DNA from: Streptomyces showdoensis
Lineage (GTDB): Bacteria; Actinomycetota; Actinomycetes; Streptomycetales; Streptomycetaceae
Length of the DNA: 64,000 bases
Assembly: GCF_039535475.1 (NCBI RefSeq)
Contig: NZ_BAAAXG010000026.1
Span: 3,839,501 to 3,903,500, forward strand
Reading direction: 5' to 3'
The translations under genes and the position numbers were made by a program. The first letter of the stretch is position 1. The number at the start of each line of letters is the position of its first letter. A model generated the notes under the pieces. The model worked only from the letters and a program-made list of their open reading frames with translations, did no database searches and was not told the origin of the DNA. Below are positions 1 through 7,368 of this stretch, one piece after another.

Positions 1-539
1 CGGGCCTTCTTCTCCGGGATGAACACCTCCGGCAGGTCCACCTCGGGGAGCACGATCTCCGGGCCCAGCTCGAAGCCGGTGCGCGCGAGCCGGGCGAGCA
101 CCTTCTCGTTCGCGGCGTCCGGCTCGCCCACGACCCGGGTGCGGCCGGTCAGCGCGAAGTCGAGCAGGGCGGCGAACAGCTTCTCGGTGAAGCCCCGCTC
201 CGGTGCGGCCGAGGGCGCGACGAAGAGGTGCACGCCGATGTCGCCCGGCCGCGCCTCGTAGCACTCGGAGATCCGGTCGGCCTCGGGGTCGTAGGTCTGG
301 AAGACCGCGACGGGCTCGTCGTCGCGGTGCACCAGGAAGCCGTGGTGGGTGGTGAGCGAGTCGAGGTGGGCGTAGATCTCCGCCACCTGCTCGACCGTCG
401 TGCCGCCCATCCCCCAGAAGCGGCCGCGCTCCTCGTTCACCCAGCGGTGGATGAGGGGGGCGTCGCGCTCGGGGTCGATGCGGTCGACCCGGACGGTGCC
501 GAAGGCCTCGACGTCCCGCACGTACTCAGTTCTGCTCAT
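1..539 (-). CDS. AlcB/IucB-type siderophore acyltransferase (GNAT), C-terminus cut by left edge
   Basis: About 179 residues are visible. The family (AlcB, IucB, DesC) transfers an acyl group from acyl-CoA to an N-hydroxylated diamine during hydroxamate siderophore assembly in the cytoplasm. Visible support: the N-terminal block HRWVNEERGRFWGM (residues about 31-44), and a central YDPEAD...GDIGVHLFVAP block (about 84-107), both typical of the family. The ATG at 539 overlaps the 3' end of the upstream acylase gene by 14 bases, so the two are probably translationally coupled and share the iron box at 2743. A synthetase gene (IucA/IucC, DesD type) would be expected to the left of the window. DesC itself is the closest named candidate, but I cannot confirm it without the neighbours. 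Confidence 0.75.
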   Translation of the reverse strand, partial: MSRTEYVRDVEAFGTVRVDRIDPERDAPLIHRWVNEERGRFWGMGGTTVEQVAEIYAHLDSLTTHHGFLVHRDDEPVAVFQTYDPEADRISECYEARPGDIGVHLFVAPSAAPERGFTEKLFAALLDFALTGRTRVVGEPDAANEKVLARLARTGFELGPEIVLPEVDLPEVFIPEKKA

Positions 540-2712
540 GGTCTTCCTTCACGAGGTCGTTCCAGTCGGTGGTGACCGGGGCGAGTGCGCCCCGCAGCCA
601 CAGGGGAAGCTGGTCACGGTGGTGCGGGTCGCCGGGCACCCCGGAGGCGCCGAACGGCACGACCCACAGGCTGCGTCCGCGGTCGGCCAGGTCCCAGACG
701 TAGCGGGCGGCCGAGGCACGGGCGGAGCGGTCGGTGTAGCCGGGCACGCTGGAGGTGGAGAGCACGCAGTCGTGGTCGCCGGCGAGCCCGGGCCACTGCG
801 CGTCGTCCGCGTCGGGCAGCGCCTGCCAGGGCGCCAGCCGGTGCGTGACGCCCCAGGCGGCCGGCGGCTCGCCCGCCGCGACCTCCTCGACCGCCTCCCG
901 CACGATCCGCCGGACGTCGCCAGCCGGTACGGGCCCGGCGACGAGCAGGGTCTCCAGGGCGAACGCGACCCGCGGGCCGAGCGCCAGCCAGGGCCGGAAC
1001 AGCTCGGGGTACGGGGCGGGTTCGCGCAGCTCCGCGAACGCCTCGTGGGCCGCGAGCCGGCGGACCACCGCCCCGCGCACCGCCGCGTAGAGCCCGGCGT
1101 CCGCGCTGTCGGCGTCCATCCGCCGGTCCCAGCCGAGGAGCGTGCCGCGCACCTGCCGGGCGGCGGGGGAGAGGCCCTCCTCGTCGGTGCCCCGCACCGC
1201 GTCGAGCAGACGGCGGGCGGAGGGGTTGTCGGTGTCGGCGTGGACGGCGGCCATCGCGGACGGCGTCCAGGACTTGGAGGCGCCCAGCAGCGCGTCGATC
1301 CGTTCGGCGCGGTGCGGCGGGGCGAACTCGACGCCCAGCGGAGCGGCGAGGCCGCGGGCGTTGGCCATCACCGCGTGCCCCTCGACCTCGGCGCGGGGGG
1401 TGGTCGCGGCCTCGCCCGTCCAGGCGTGGGCGGCCTCCCAGGCGGGCACCACCCGCAGCGAGTTGAGCCGGTCGCGCACCGGCACGTACCCCGCGACCCG
1501 GTGCAGCAGCCCGCCGTCGGCGTCGGCCGCCTGCACGACGTTCACGGGCTCGATCCAGCGGTCGAGCGCCCGGTCGACGTCCCCGACGTTCCGTGCCCGC
1601 AGCAGCGCGGGCAGCACGGAGAAGCCCGACTCGCCGGTGACGCGCGGCGGGTAGCGCAGGCTGACGGCCTCCCACTCGCGGGGGCCGTCCTCGGCGCCCG
1701 TGGCGCCCCCGGCTGTTCCGGCCCCGGCCCCGGCGGCGCTCCCGGCGCTCGCGGTGTCCCCGTCCCCGGCGCCCGTGGCGCCCCCGGCGGCGGTCCCGCC
1801 CTCCGCGCCGATGATCACCGGACCCCGGGCCGTCTCGATCACCTCGATCTCGACCGGCGCGGCCGCGTCCGCGACCCGGATCGTCTCCGTGTGCGCGGTC
1901 GCGGGCTCCCAGCCGGCCGGGCCGAGGGCCTCGACGCGGCCGTCGGCGTGGCGGCGGAGGCGTTCGCGGTAGAGGTCCTGGTAGTCGGCCATCGCGTTGG
2001 TGATGGCCCAGGCGACCCGGCCCGTGTGGCCGAAGTGGGCGAGGCCGGGGACGCCCGGGACGGCGAGGCCGAGGACGTCGTGCTCGGGGCAGGAGAGCCG
2101 GATCTGCTGGTAGACCCCGGGCGCCTCGATGAAGCGGTGCGGGTCGCCCGCCACGATGGGGGCGCCGCCGGCCGTGCGGGTGCCGGCGACGACCCAGCCG
2201 TTGGAGCCCGCCGTGCCGGGGCCGTCCGTCGCGAACAGCTCCGTCCACTCCTCGCCGAGCCGCCGGGCGACCTGGTCGCGCCACAGCTTGGTGGGGAAGC
2301 CGGCGAAGAGGATGTGGGTGGAGAGCCAGACCGCGAGCGGCGTCCAGGGCTCCCAGCGCCCCGGCTCCAGGCCGGTCGCCGCGAACTCGGGTGCCCGCCG
2401 GGCGCCTTCCGGGAGGCCCTCGTTGACCCCGTCCACGTACGCCCGCACCCAGGCCGCCGTCTCCGGGTCCAGCCGGTCGTGGCAGCGGCGCGCGGTGTCG
2501 GCCAGCCTGGCCTGCCGGACGAAGGCGTCCCAGCCGGTCTCGGCCGCGCCGAGGAAGGCGGCTGTCGTGCCCTGCGCCCGGTGCCGTTCGACCTCCAGCT
2601 GCCAGGCGCGGTCCCGCGCGGTCACCAGGCCCTGTGCGCGGGCCAGTTCGCGCGGACCGTCGGCGCGCAGGTGCGGGATGCCGAAGGGGTCCCGGTAGAC
2701 CTCGATGCTCAC
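526..2712 (-). CDS. Penicillin acylase family Ntn-hydrolase, siderophore-associated
   Basis: A 728-residue S45-family amidase. The protein would self-cleave before the serine in GTAGSNGW (about residues 166-173), making that Ser the N-terminal nucleophile of the beta chain. The downstream VAGDPHR and GLAHFGHTGRVAWAITN blocks are also family landmarks. No signal peptide is present, so unlike secreted penicillin acylases it should work in the cytoplasm. The GTG start at 2712 lies 31 bases from an iron box and the gene runs into a siderophore acyltransferase, so the substrate is probably a siderophore or its acyl donor. Some Streptomyces desferrioxamine loci carry an acylase homologue called desG, which is the best comparison. 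Residues about 300-340 are a Gly/Ala-rich insertion containing a duplicated DNA segment. Confidence 0.85.
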   Translation of the reverse strand: MSIEVYRDPFGIPHLRADGPRELARAQGLVTARDRAWQLEVERHRAQGTTAAFLGAAETGWDAFVRQARLADTARRCHDRLDPETAAWVRAYVDGVNEGLPEGARRAPEFAATGLEPGRWEPWTPLAVWLSTHILFAGFPTKLWRDQVARRLGEEWTELFATDGPGTAGSNGWVVAGTRTAGGAPIVAGDPHRFIEAPGVYQQIRLSCPEHDVLGLAVPGVPGLAHFGHTGRVAWAITNAMADYQDLYRERLRRHADGRVEALGPAGWEPATAHTETIRVADAAAPVEIEVIETARGPVIIGAEGGTAAGGATGAGDGDTASAGSAAGAGAGTAGGATGAEDGPREWEAVSLRYPPRVTGESGFSVLPALLRARNVGDVDRALDRWIEPVNVVQAADADGGLLHRVAGYVPVRDRLNSLRVVPAWEAAHAWTGEAATTPRAEVEGHAVMANARGLAAPLGVEFAPPHRAERIDALLGASKSWTPSAMAAVHADTDNPSARRLLDAVRGTDEEGLSPAARQVRGTLLGWDRRMDADSADAGLYAAVRGAVVRRLAAHEAFAELREPAPYPELFRPWLALGPRVAFALETLLVAGPVPAGDVRRIVREAVEEVAAGEPPAAWGVTHRLAPWQALPDADDAQWPGLAGDHDCVLSTSSVPGYTDRSARASAARYVWDLADRGRSLWVVPFGASGVPGDPHHRDQLPLWLRGALAPVTTDWNDLVKEDHEQN
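1692..1788. repeat. Direct repeat inside acylase gene
   Basis: A 22-base element (CGGCGCCCGTGG then CGCCCCCGGC) occurs at 1692-1713 and again at 1767-1788, exactly 75 bases apart. The spacing is a multiple of three, so the duplication adds 25 codons without breaking the frame. It encodes the Gly/Ala-rich insertion of the acylase. Confidence 0.8.
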
Positions 2713-2742
2713 TGCGTTCGGCCCCGATCCGATCGTCGTTTC

Positions 2743-2761
2743 TTAGGTTAGGCTGACCTAA
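2743..2761. promoter_or_regulatory. Iron box (DmdR1/IdeR/DtxR-type operator)
   Basis: TTAGGTTAGGCTGACCTAA matches the 19-base Streptomyces iron box consensus at essentially every position. It lies 31 bases before the acylase start and 53 bases before the flavoreductase start, so a single operator should repress both divergent transcription units when iron is plentiful. Confidence 0.9.
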
Positions 2762-2813
2762 ATTAATCTACAGGACCGGCGGGCTCGCGCGGTCGGCAGG
2801 GGAGGGGGTCGGG

Positions 2814-3578
2814 GTGGGTCGCACAGGCCACGGCTGGGAGGGCGTCGTCCTCAAGCTGTTCCGCGGCAGGGACTTCACGTTCACGGTGACCGGAGCCGAG
2901 CAGGTCACCGAGCACTACCGCCGGGTGGGCTTCACCGACGGCGGGCTGCTCGCCGCCGCCGGGGTCCACCCGACCATGTGGGTGCGGCTCTGGTTCGACC
3001 GGGCCGGCAAGCCCCACCAGCGCGCCTACACCCTCGTCGACCCGGACCCGGACGCCGGCACCTTCAGCCTGGAGTTCGCCCTGCACGACGGCGTCGCCAG
3101 TCGCTGGGCCCGCGGCTGCGCCCCCGGCGACACCGTCGAGGCCACCCTCCAGGGCACCGGCTTCACCGCGCCCGAACCGGCCCCCGGCCGTCTCCTCCTG
3201 GTCGGCGACGCCGCCTCGCTGCCCGCGATGAACTCCCTGCTCGACGCCTTCCCCGGCACCCCCGCCACGCTCTGGTTCGAGACCGCCCACGCCTCCGACG
3301 AGGCGCTGCCGACGCGCCTCGACCCGGAGCTGCACGAGCTCCGCCGGGTGGCGCGCGAGGACGCGGGGGCCGCCCTGGTCGCCCGGGTCCGCGAGGAGCT
3401 GCCCGCGCTCGCGGCCGCCGTCCCCGACCCGTACGTCTGGATCGCCTGCGACACCGTGACCACCCGCACCCTCGCCGGGTACGTCCGCAAGGAGCTCGGG
3501 CTGCCCAAGGAGCGGGTGCACGCGCTCGGTTACTGGCGGCCCTCCCGCGAGCGCGCGGCGGATCTCGCGGCGGGTTGA
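2814..3578 (+). CDS. Siderophore-interacting protein (FAD-binding ferric-siderophore reductase family)
   Basis: The 254-residue product belongs to the SIP/ViuB flavoprotein family, which reduces ferric siderophores in the cytoplasm to release iron. Visible landmarks: the flavin-binding RAYTLVDPD block (about residues 68-76, family form R-x-Y-T-x-R/V), a GRLLLVGDAASLPAMNSLL stretch (about 128-146) typical of the NAD(P)H-binding half, and the C-terminal GYWRPSRE end (about 239-246). The GTG at 2814 follows a purine-rich GGGGAGGGGG stretch. It is transcribed away from the acylase across the iron box, which fits uptake and reduction of the siderophore made by the neighbouring genes. Confidence 0.87.
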   Translation: MGRTGHGWEGVVLKLFRGRDFTFTVTGAEQVTEHYRRVGFTDGGLLAAAGVHPTMWVRLWFDRAGKPHQRAYTLVDPDPDAGTFSLEFALHDGVASRWARGCAPGDTVEATLQGTGFTAPEPAPGRLLLVGDAASLPAMNSLLDAFPGTPATLWFETAHASDEALPTRLDPELHELRRVAREDAGAALVARVREELPALAAAVPDPYVWIACDTVTTRTLAGYVRKELGLPKERVHALGYWRPSRERAADLAAG

Positions 3579-3637
3579 CGATCCGTTACCCCAGCTCGGC
3601 GCGGATCGTTGAAGCACTTTTCGCCGACGCTTCCGGA

Positions 3638-3665
3638 GGGGCTCGGGAGAGCTCCCGAAGGCCCC
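3638..3665 (+). terminator. Hairpin after siderophore-interacting protein gene
   Basis: GGGGC plus CGGGAG pairs with CTCCCG plus GCCCC with a small bulge and a 2-base loop. There is no T-tract, which is usual for Streptomyces. Confidence 0.5.
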
Positions 3666-3764
3666 CGAACGCGCCCCTGAGCCCCGTGCACGCCGTAACG
3701 CGCGGGGCTGGCGAGAACGCCTGTGCCGAAAGATTCGAATATGGACACGGAAACCACCCTTTGG

Positions 3765-3796
3765 AGTGAACTCACGCCAGGTGTCTGCCAGTTCAC
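3765..3796. promoter_or_regulatory. Candidate BldD-like site and overlapping dyad
   Basis: AGTGA, two bases, then TCAC (3765-3775) resembles the BldD consensus AGTGA-n-TCACC. The same bases form a longer dyad, GTGAACT (3766-3772) with AGTTCAC (3790-3796). It lies about 110-140 bases before the LAETG gene. The assignment to BldD is inference from the motif only. Confidence 0.4.
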
Positions 3797-3905
3797 CCAC
3801 AGTGCGTAAAGATTCCGGTGTCTCGAGTCGCCGCTGCCGCAACGACCCACAGTCCCCGTGGCGAGCGGCCGGCGACGCCATGTCTCTCGTGGGGGTTCCA
3901 CCGTC

Positions 3906-4889
3906 TTGAACAGCAACACCTTCCGCCTGCCCGTACGCCGTTCCGCCGCCGCCGCGACCGTCGTCGCGCTCGCCGTCGGTCCCGTGCTCCTCGCGGCCCC
4001 GGCGGCCCACGCCACGGGCGGCGAGGGCGCCGAGGGGCACGCCACCGCCGTCGTCCTGCGCGCCGGACTCGACGTGAACCTGCTCAACAAGGCGGTGAAC
4101 GTGCCGCTGCGCGCCTCCCTCAACGAGGTCGAGGCCCCGGCCACCGCCAAGAAGACCGCGCTCTCGGTGACGGTGAAGGGCGCGGAGAACGACAAGCCGG
4201 TCGACGTCCTGCGCGCCGACGTCGCCACCTCCGAGGCGACCGTCGAGGGGAACACCGCCAAGGGCTACGTCAACCTCGTCAAGGCGCGGGTCCACGTCCC
4301 CGGACTCCCGCTGCTCTCGCTGGTCGAGGTCGAGAAGGTCACCTCCAAGGCCGTCTGCGAGGCCGGCAAGCGCCCGGTCGCCGAGTCCAACCTGCTCGGC
4401 CACGTCACGGTCCTCGGCAAGAAGACCACCCTGTCGACCGGCGGTCGGACCAAGGTGAGCGTGCCCGGCGTCGGAGAGGTCGTCCTCGACCTCTCCCGCA
4501 CCTCCACCACCTCCCGCACCGCCGCGGCCACCGCCCTGGAGCTGAAGGTCACGGTCAACCCGCTCGAACTCAACGTCGCCGAGGTCAGCGGCAAGGTCAC
4601 CCTCGCCGAGGCCACCTGCGCGACCCCGGCCGGCAGCAAGCCGACCGAGCGCCCGACCCAGCGGCCCAGCGAGCGCCCCTCGGAGCAGCCGTCCGAGCGG
4701 CCCACCACCCGGCCCAGCCACGAGACCGGCCTGACGACGGACAACGGCGGCACCACCCCCACCGAGAACCTCGCCGAGACCGGCGGCAGCTCCATGACGC
4801 CGTACCTGGCCGGCGGCGCCCTGCTGCTCCTCGGCCTGGGCGGCGGCGCCATGGTCCTCGCGCGCGGCCGCGCCCGCGCCCGCGGCTGA
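3906..4889 (+). CDS. LAETG-motif secreted surface protein (sortase substrate)
   Basis: The 327-residue product has an N-terminal signal peptide (basic start, hydrophobic core, AHA cleavage region near residue 34), a globular middle, a Ser/Pro/Arg-rich wall-spanning segment of repeated [T/S]ERP units (about 243-270), and a C-terminal sorting signal: LAETG at about residue 289, a hydrophobic helix, and an Arg-rich tail. LAxTG is the preferred motif of class E sortases, which anchor the long chaplins in Streptomyces. I recall the S. coelicolor counterpart as SCO1860. I chose TTG at 3906 because it gives a clean signal peptide and follows GTGGGGG; GTG at 3858 would add 16 residues. The function of the globular part is unknown. 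Confidence 0.85.
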   Translation: MNSNTFRLPVRRSAAAATVVALAVGPVLLAAPAAHATGGEGAEGHATAVVLRAGLDVNLLNKAVNVPLRASLNEVEAPATAKKTALSVTVKGAENDKPVDVLRADVATSEATVEGNTAKGYVNLVKARVHVPGLPLLSLVEVEKVTSKAVCEAGKRPVAESNLLGHVTVLGKKTTLSTGGRTKVSVPGVGEVVLDLSRTSTTSRTAAATALELKVTVNPLELNVAEVSGKVTLAEATCATPAGSKPTERPTQRPSERPSEQPSERPTTRPSHETGLTTDNGGTTPTENLAETGGSSMTPYLAGGALLLLGLGGGAMVLARGRARARG

Positions 4890-4978
4890 CCGGCCCGAGG
4901 GGGAACACCAGGGGACGCCGGGGGCGGCGCCGCGCACACGGCACCGCCCCCGGTGAGGGGCCGCACCGCCCCGAGGTC

Positions 4979-6037
4979 TCAGCCCAGCATCAACAGCGCC
5001 TGGTCCAGGGCCTGGAGGAAACGGTTCGTCGTCGCCCGGTCCCGCACCGCGAGCCGCAGCCAGTTCCGGTCGAGCCCCGGGAAGGTGTCGCCGCGCCGCG
5101 CCGCGAAGCCGAGCCCCCGCAGCCGGTCCCGCACCGCGTCCGCGCCCTCGATCCGCACCAGCACGAACGGGCCCTCCGCGGCCTCGACCGCCCGCACCTC
5201 GTCGAACTCCGCCAGCCCCGCCAGCAGGTGCGCCCGCTCCACCCCGATCCGGTGCGCCGCGTCCTCGGCCTCCGCGAGCGCCGCCCGCGACATGCAGGCC
5301 TCCGCCGCCACCAGCGCCGGCGTCGACACCGGCCACAGCGGCTGCGCGTGCTCCAGCGCGGCGATCGTCTCCGGCGCCGCCAGCACGTAGCCGATCCGCA
5401 GCCCCGCCAGACCCCAGGTCTTCGTCAGGCTCCGCAGCACCACCAGGCCCGGCACGTCCGTCCGCCCCGCCAGCGACTCCCGCTCGCCCGGCACCGCGTC
5501 CATGAACGCCTCGTCGACCACCAGCGTCCGCCCGGGCCGGGCCAGTGCCGCGATCGCCGCCGCCGGATGCAGCACCGACGTGGGGTTCGTCGGATTGCCG
5601 ATCACGACCAGGTCCGCCTCCTCCGGCACCGCCGCCGGATCCAGCCGGAAACCGTCCTCCTCGCGCAGCAGCACCCGCTCCACCTCGTGCCCCGCGTCCC
5701 GCAGCGCGGCCTCCGGCTCGGTGAACTGCGGGTGCACCACGACCGGCCGCCGCGCCGGCAGCGCCCGCGCGAGCAGCACGAAGGCCTCGGCCGCGCCCGC
5801 CGTCAGCAGCACCCGCCGGGCCGGAAGGTCGTGCCGCTCGGCCACCGCCGCCCGCGCCGCCCGGCCGTCGGGGTAGGCGGCGAGGCCCGTGAGGGAGCCG
5901 GCGATCCGCTCCCGCAGCCACTCCGGCGGGGTGTTCGTACGGACGTTGACCGCGAGGTCGGTCAGCTTCTCGTCCCGGACCTCGGCGTCGCCGTGGTGAC
6001 GCAGATCGTGCGCATCAGCATGAGTGTGGATGTCCAT
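4979..6037 (-). CDS. cobC: CobC-type PLP-dependent aminotransferase-like protein (Rv2231c family)
   Basis: A 352-residue fold-type I PLP enzyme related to histidinol-phosphate aminotransferase and to the CobD/CobC threonine-phosphate decarboxylase that makes the aminopropanol arm of B12. Landmarks: LTAGAAEAF (about 81-89), NPTNPTSVL (about 150-158), VVDEAFMD (about 173-180), and SLTKTWGLAGLRIGY (about 203-217) carrying the PLP lysine. The start at 6037 begins MDIHTHADAHDLRHHGDAE, the usual N-terminus of the family. It lies at the downstream end of the cobalamin cluster. The reading frame stays open upstream into a CobE-like domain, so a longer fusion protein is possible (see the next feature). 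Confidence 0.85.
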   Translation of the reverse strand: MDIHTHADAHDLRHHGDAEVRDEKLTDLAVNVRTNTPPEWLRERIAGSLTGLAAYPDGRAARAAVAERHDLPARRVLLTAGAAEAFVLLARALPARRPVVVHPQFTEPEAALRDAGHEVERVLLREEDGFRLDPAAVPEEADLVVIGNPTNPTSVLHPAAAIAALARPGRTLVVDEAFMDAVPGERESLAGRTDVPGLVVLRSLTKTWGLAGLRIGYVLAAPETIAALEHAQPLWPVSTPALVAAEACMSRAALAEAEDAAHRIGVERAHLLAGLAEFDEVRAVEAAEGPFVLVRIEGADAVRDRLRGLGFAARRGDTFPGLDRNWLRLAVRDRATTNRFLQALDQALLMLG

Positions 6038-6547
6038 GGCCGCCGTCGTGTGGGGGGTGGGGGTGGGGATGGTGCGCGTGGGGGATGAGCGGGGCTCGCC
6101 TGCGATGTACCCGTGGCCCCGGTCCAACAACCGTACGCCTAAGCCATCTTCGTGCGAACGAACCGCACCATCCGGACAGCCCGGTACGGAACGGGCGACC
6201 GCGCAGGTCACGCTCCGCGCCTTCCGCTTCGGCACCACCAGCACCGCCCCCGGCCCCGCGGCGCGCAGCGCCGCCGCCTCCGCCACGGACGCCGTCCCCG
6301 TCGCGGCCAGCGCCCGCCCCGACGGATGCGGTACGGGCACCCCGGCCAGCTCCTCGCTCCGGAACGCCCGCACCGGCACCCCGAGGCGCGCCGCCGCGCC
6401 CGCGATCCCCGGCTCCGCGGCCCGCGCCTCCAGCGTCGCCAGCGCGGTCACGTCACCCCCGCCGAGCCCCGCCTCGCGCAGCGCCGACCCGACCAGCTCC
6501 AGCACCTCCGCCACCTCGGCCCCGGACCGGGCCCCGACCCCCACCAC
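6038..6547 (-). CDS. CobE/CbiG C-terminal-like domain, in one open frame with cobC
   Basis: From about 6547 to 6178 the minus strand encodes a clear CobE/CbiG-C-like domain: a VVGVGARSGA start, then GDVTALATLE, GVPVRAF, VPHPSG and VVPKRKA blocks. Members help convert precorrin intermediates in the cobalamin pathway. Codon use is typical of the genome up to about 6178, then changes: the remaining 140 bases include a TTA codon (near 6126) and AT-rich third positions and look intergenic. No stop codon separates it from cobC, so as sequenced the domain must be read as a fusion of about 522 residues, unless a frameshift or sequence error removed its stop. Candidate starts are GTG 6547 or TTG 6598; the latter leaves only 6 bases to the divergent ZIP gene. 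Confidence 0.6.
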
Positions 6548-6604
6548 GAGCCGGACCCCGGCGTCGAGGTGCGCGGACGAGCCGCCATCGGATAGCAAAG
6601 GCCC

Positions 6605-7366
6605 ATGGCTGTAGTCGTCGCGCTCGGCGCGTTCCTCATGACGCTGTTCGGCGGCTGGACGGCCCAACGCGTCACCGACCGGCGCCACCTCGTCCTCGGA
6701 CTCGCCGGCGGCCTCATGCTCGGCGTCGTCGGACTCGACCTGCTCCCCGAGGCCATGGAGGCCGCCGGCGAGAAGGTCTTCGGCGTCCCGCAGGCCCTGC
6801 TGCTCTTCGTCGGCGGCTTCCTCTTCGCCCACGTGGTGGAACGCGTCCTCGCCGTCCGCAGCGCCGCGCACGGGGCGGAGACGGACTGGGGGGCAGCGCA
6901 GAGCGCTTCGCCGAGGGATGGGCGGACCCCACAGGTCGGCCTCACCGCGGCCGCCGCCATGGTCGGTCACAGCCTCATGGACGGCCTCGCCCTCGGCGCC
7001 GCCTTCCAGGTCGGCGGCGGCATGGGGGCCACCGTCGCACTCGCCGTCATCACCCACGACTTCGCCGACGGATTCAACACGTACACGATCACCAGCCTGT
7101 ACGGGAACGCCCGCCGCAAGGCCCTCGCGATGCTCGTCGCCGACGCGGTCGCCCCGCTCGTCGGCGCCGCCTCCACCCTGCTGTTCACCCTTCCGGAGGA
7201 ACTGCTCGGCAGCTATCTCGGGTTCTTCGGCGGTGCCCTGCTCTACCTCGCCGCCGCCGAGATCCTGCCCGAGGCCCACCACGAACACCCCGCCCTGACC
7301 ACCCTGCTCTGCACGGTGGCCGGCGTGGCCTTCATCTGGCTCGTGGTGGGCCTGTCCGGCGGCTGA
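6605..7366 (+). CDS. ZIP family divalent metal transporter
   Basis: The 253-residue membrane protein has about seven to eight hydrophobic segments. The ZIP metal-binding signatures are present: VGHSLMDGLALG in the fourth helix (about 119-130) and ITHDFADGFN (about 148-157) in the fifth, followed by AAEILPEAHHEHP near the C-terminus. ZIP proteins move zinc, iron or related ions into the cytoplasm. It sits on the opposite strand inside the cobalamin cluster and its stop is 2 bases from the end of cobB, so cobalt uptake for B12 is an attractive guess, but the sequence cannot decide between cobalt and zinc. Confidence 0.85.
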   Translation: MAVVVALGAFLMTLFGGWTAQRVTDRRHLVLGLAGGLMLGVVGLDLLPEAMEAAGEKVFGVPQALLLFVGGFLFAHVVERVLAVRSAAHGAETDWGAAQSASPRDGRTPQVGLTAAAAMVGHSLMDGLALGAAFQVGGGMGATVALAVITHDFADGFNTYTITSLYGNARRKALAMLVADAVAPLVGAASTLLFTLPEELLGSYLGFFGGALLYLAAAEILPEAHHEHPALTTLLCTVAGVAFIWLVVGLSGG

Positions 7367-7368
7367 GC

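Larger units (their letters stand above)
3579..3905. other. Intergenic region with hairpin and candidate operator
   Basis: This 327-base gap has no convincing gene. It holds a GC-rich hairpin (3638-3665) that could end the flavoreductase transcript, a short ATTCGAAT palindrome at 3733-3740, and a dyad cluster at 3765-3796 that may belong to the promoter of the LAETG protein gene. Confidence 0.6.

Noticed and set aside
2763..5921. Minus-strand open frame of about 1050 codons over the reductase and LAETG genes
   Set aside because: The product is low-complexity Gly/Ala/Arg and lies opposite well-supported genes, so it is a shadow frame.
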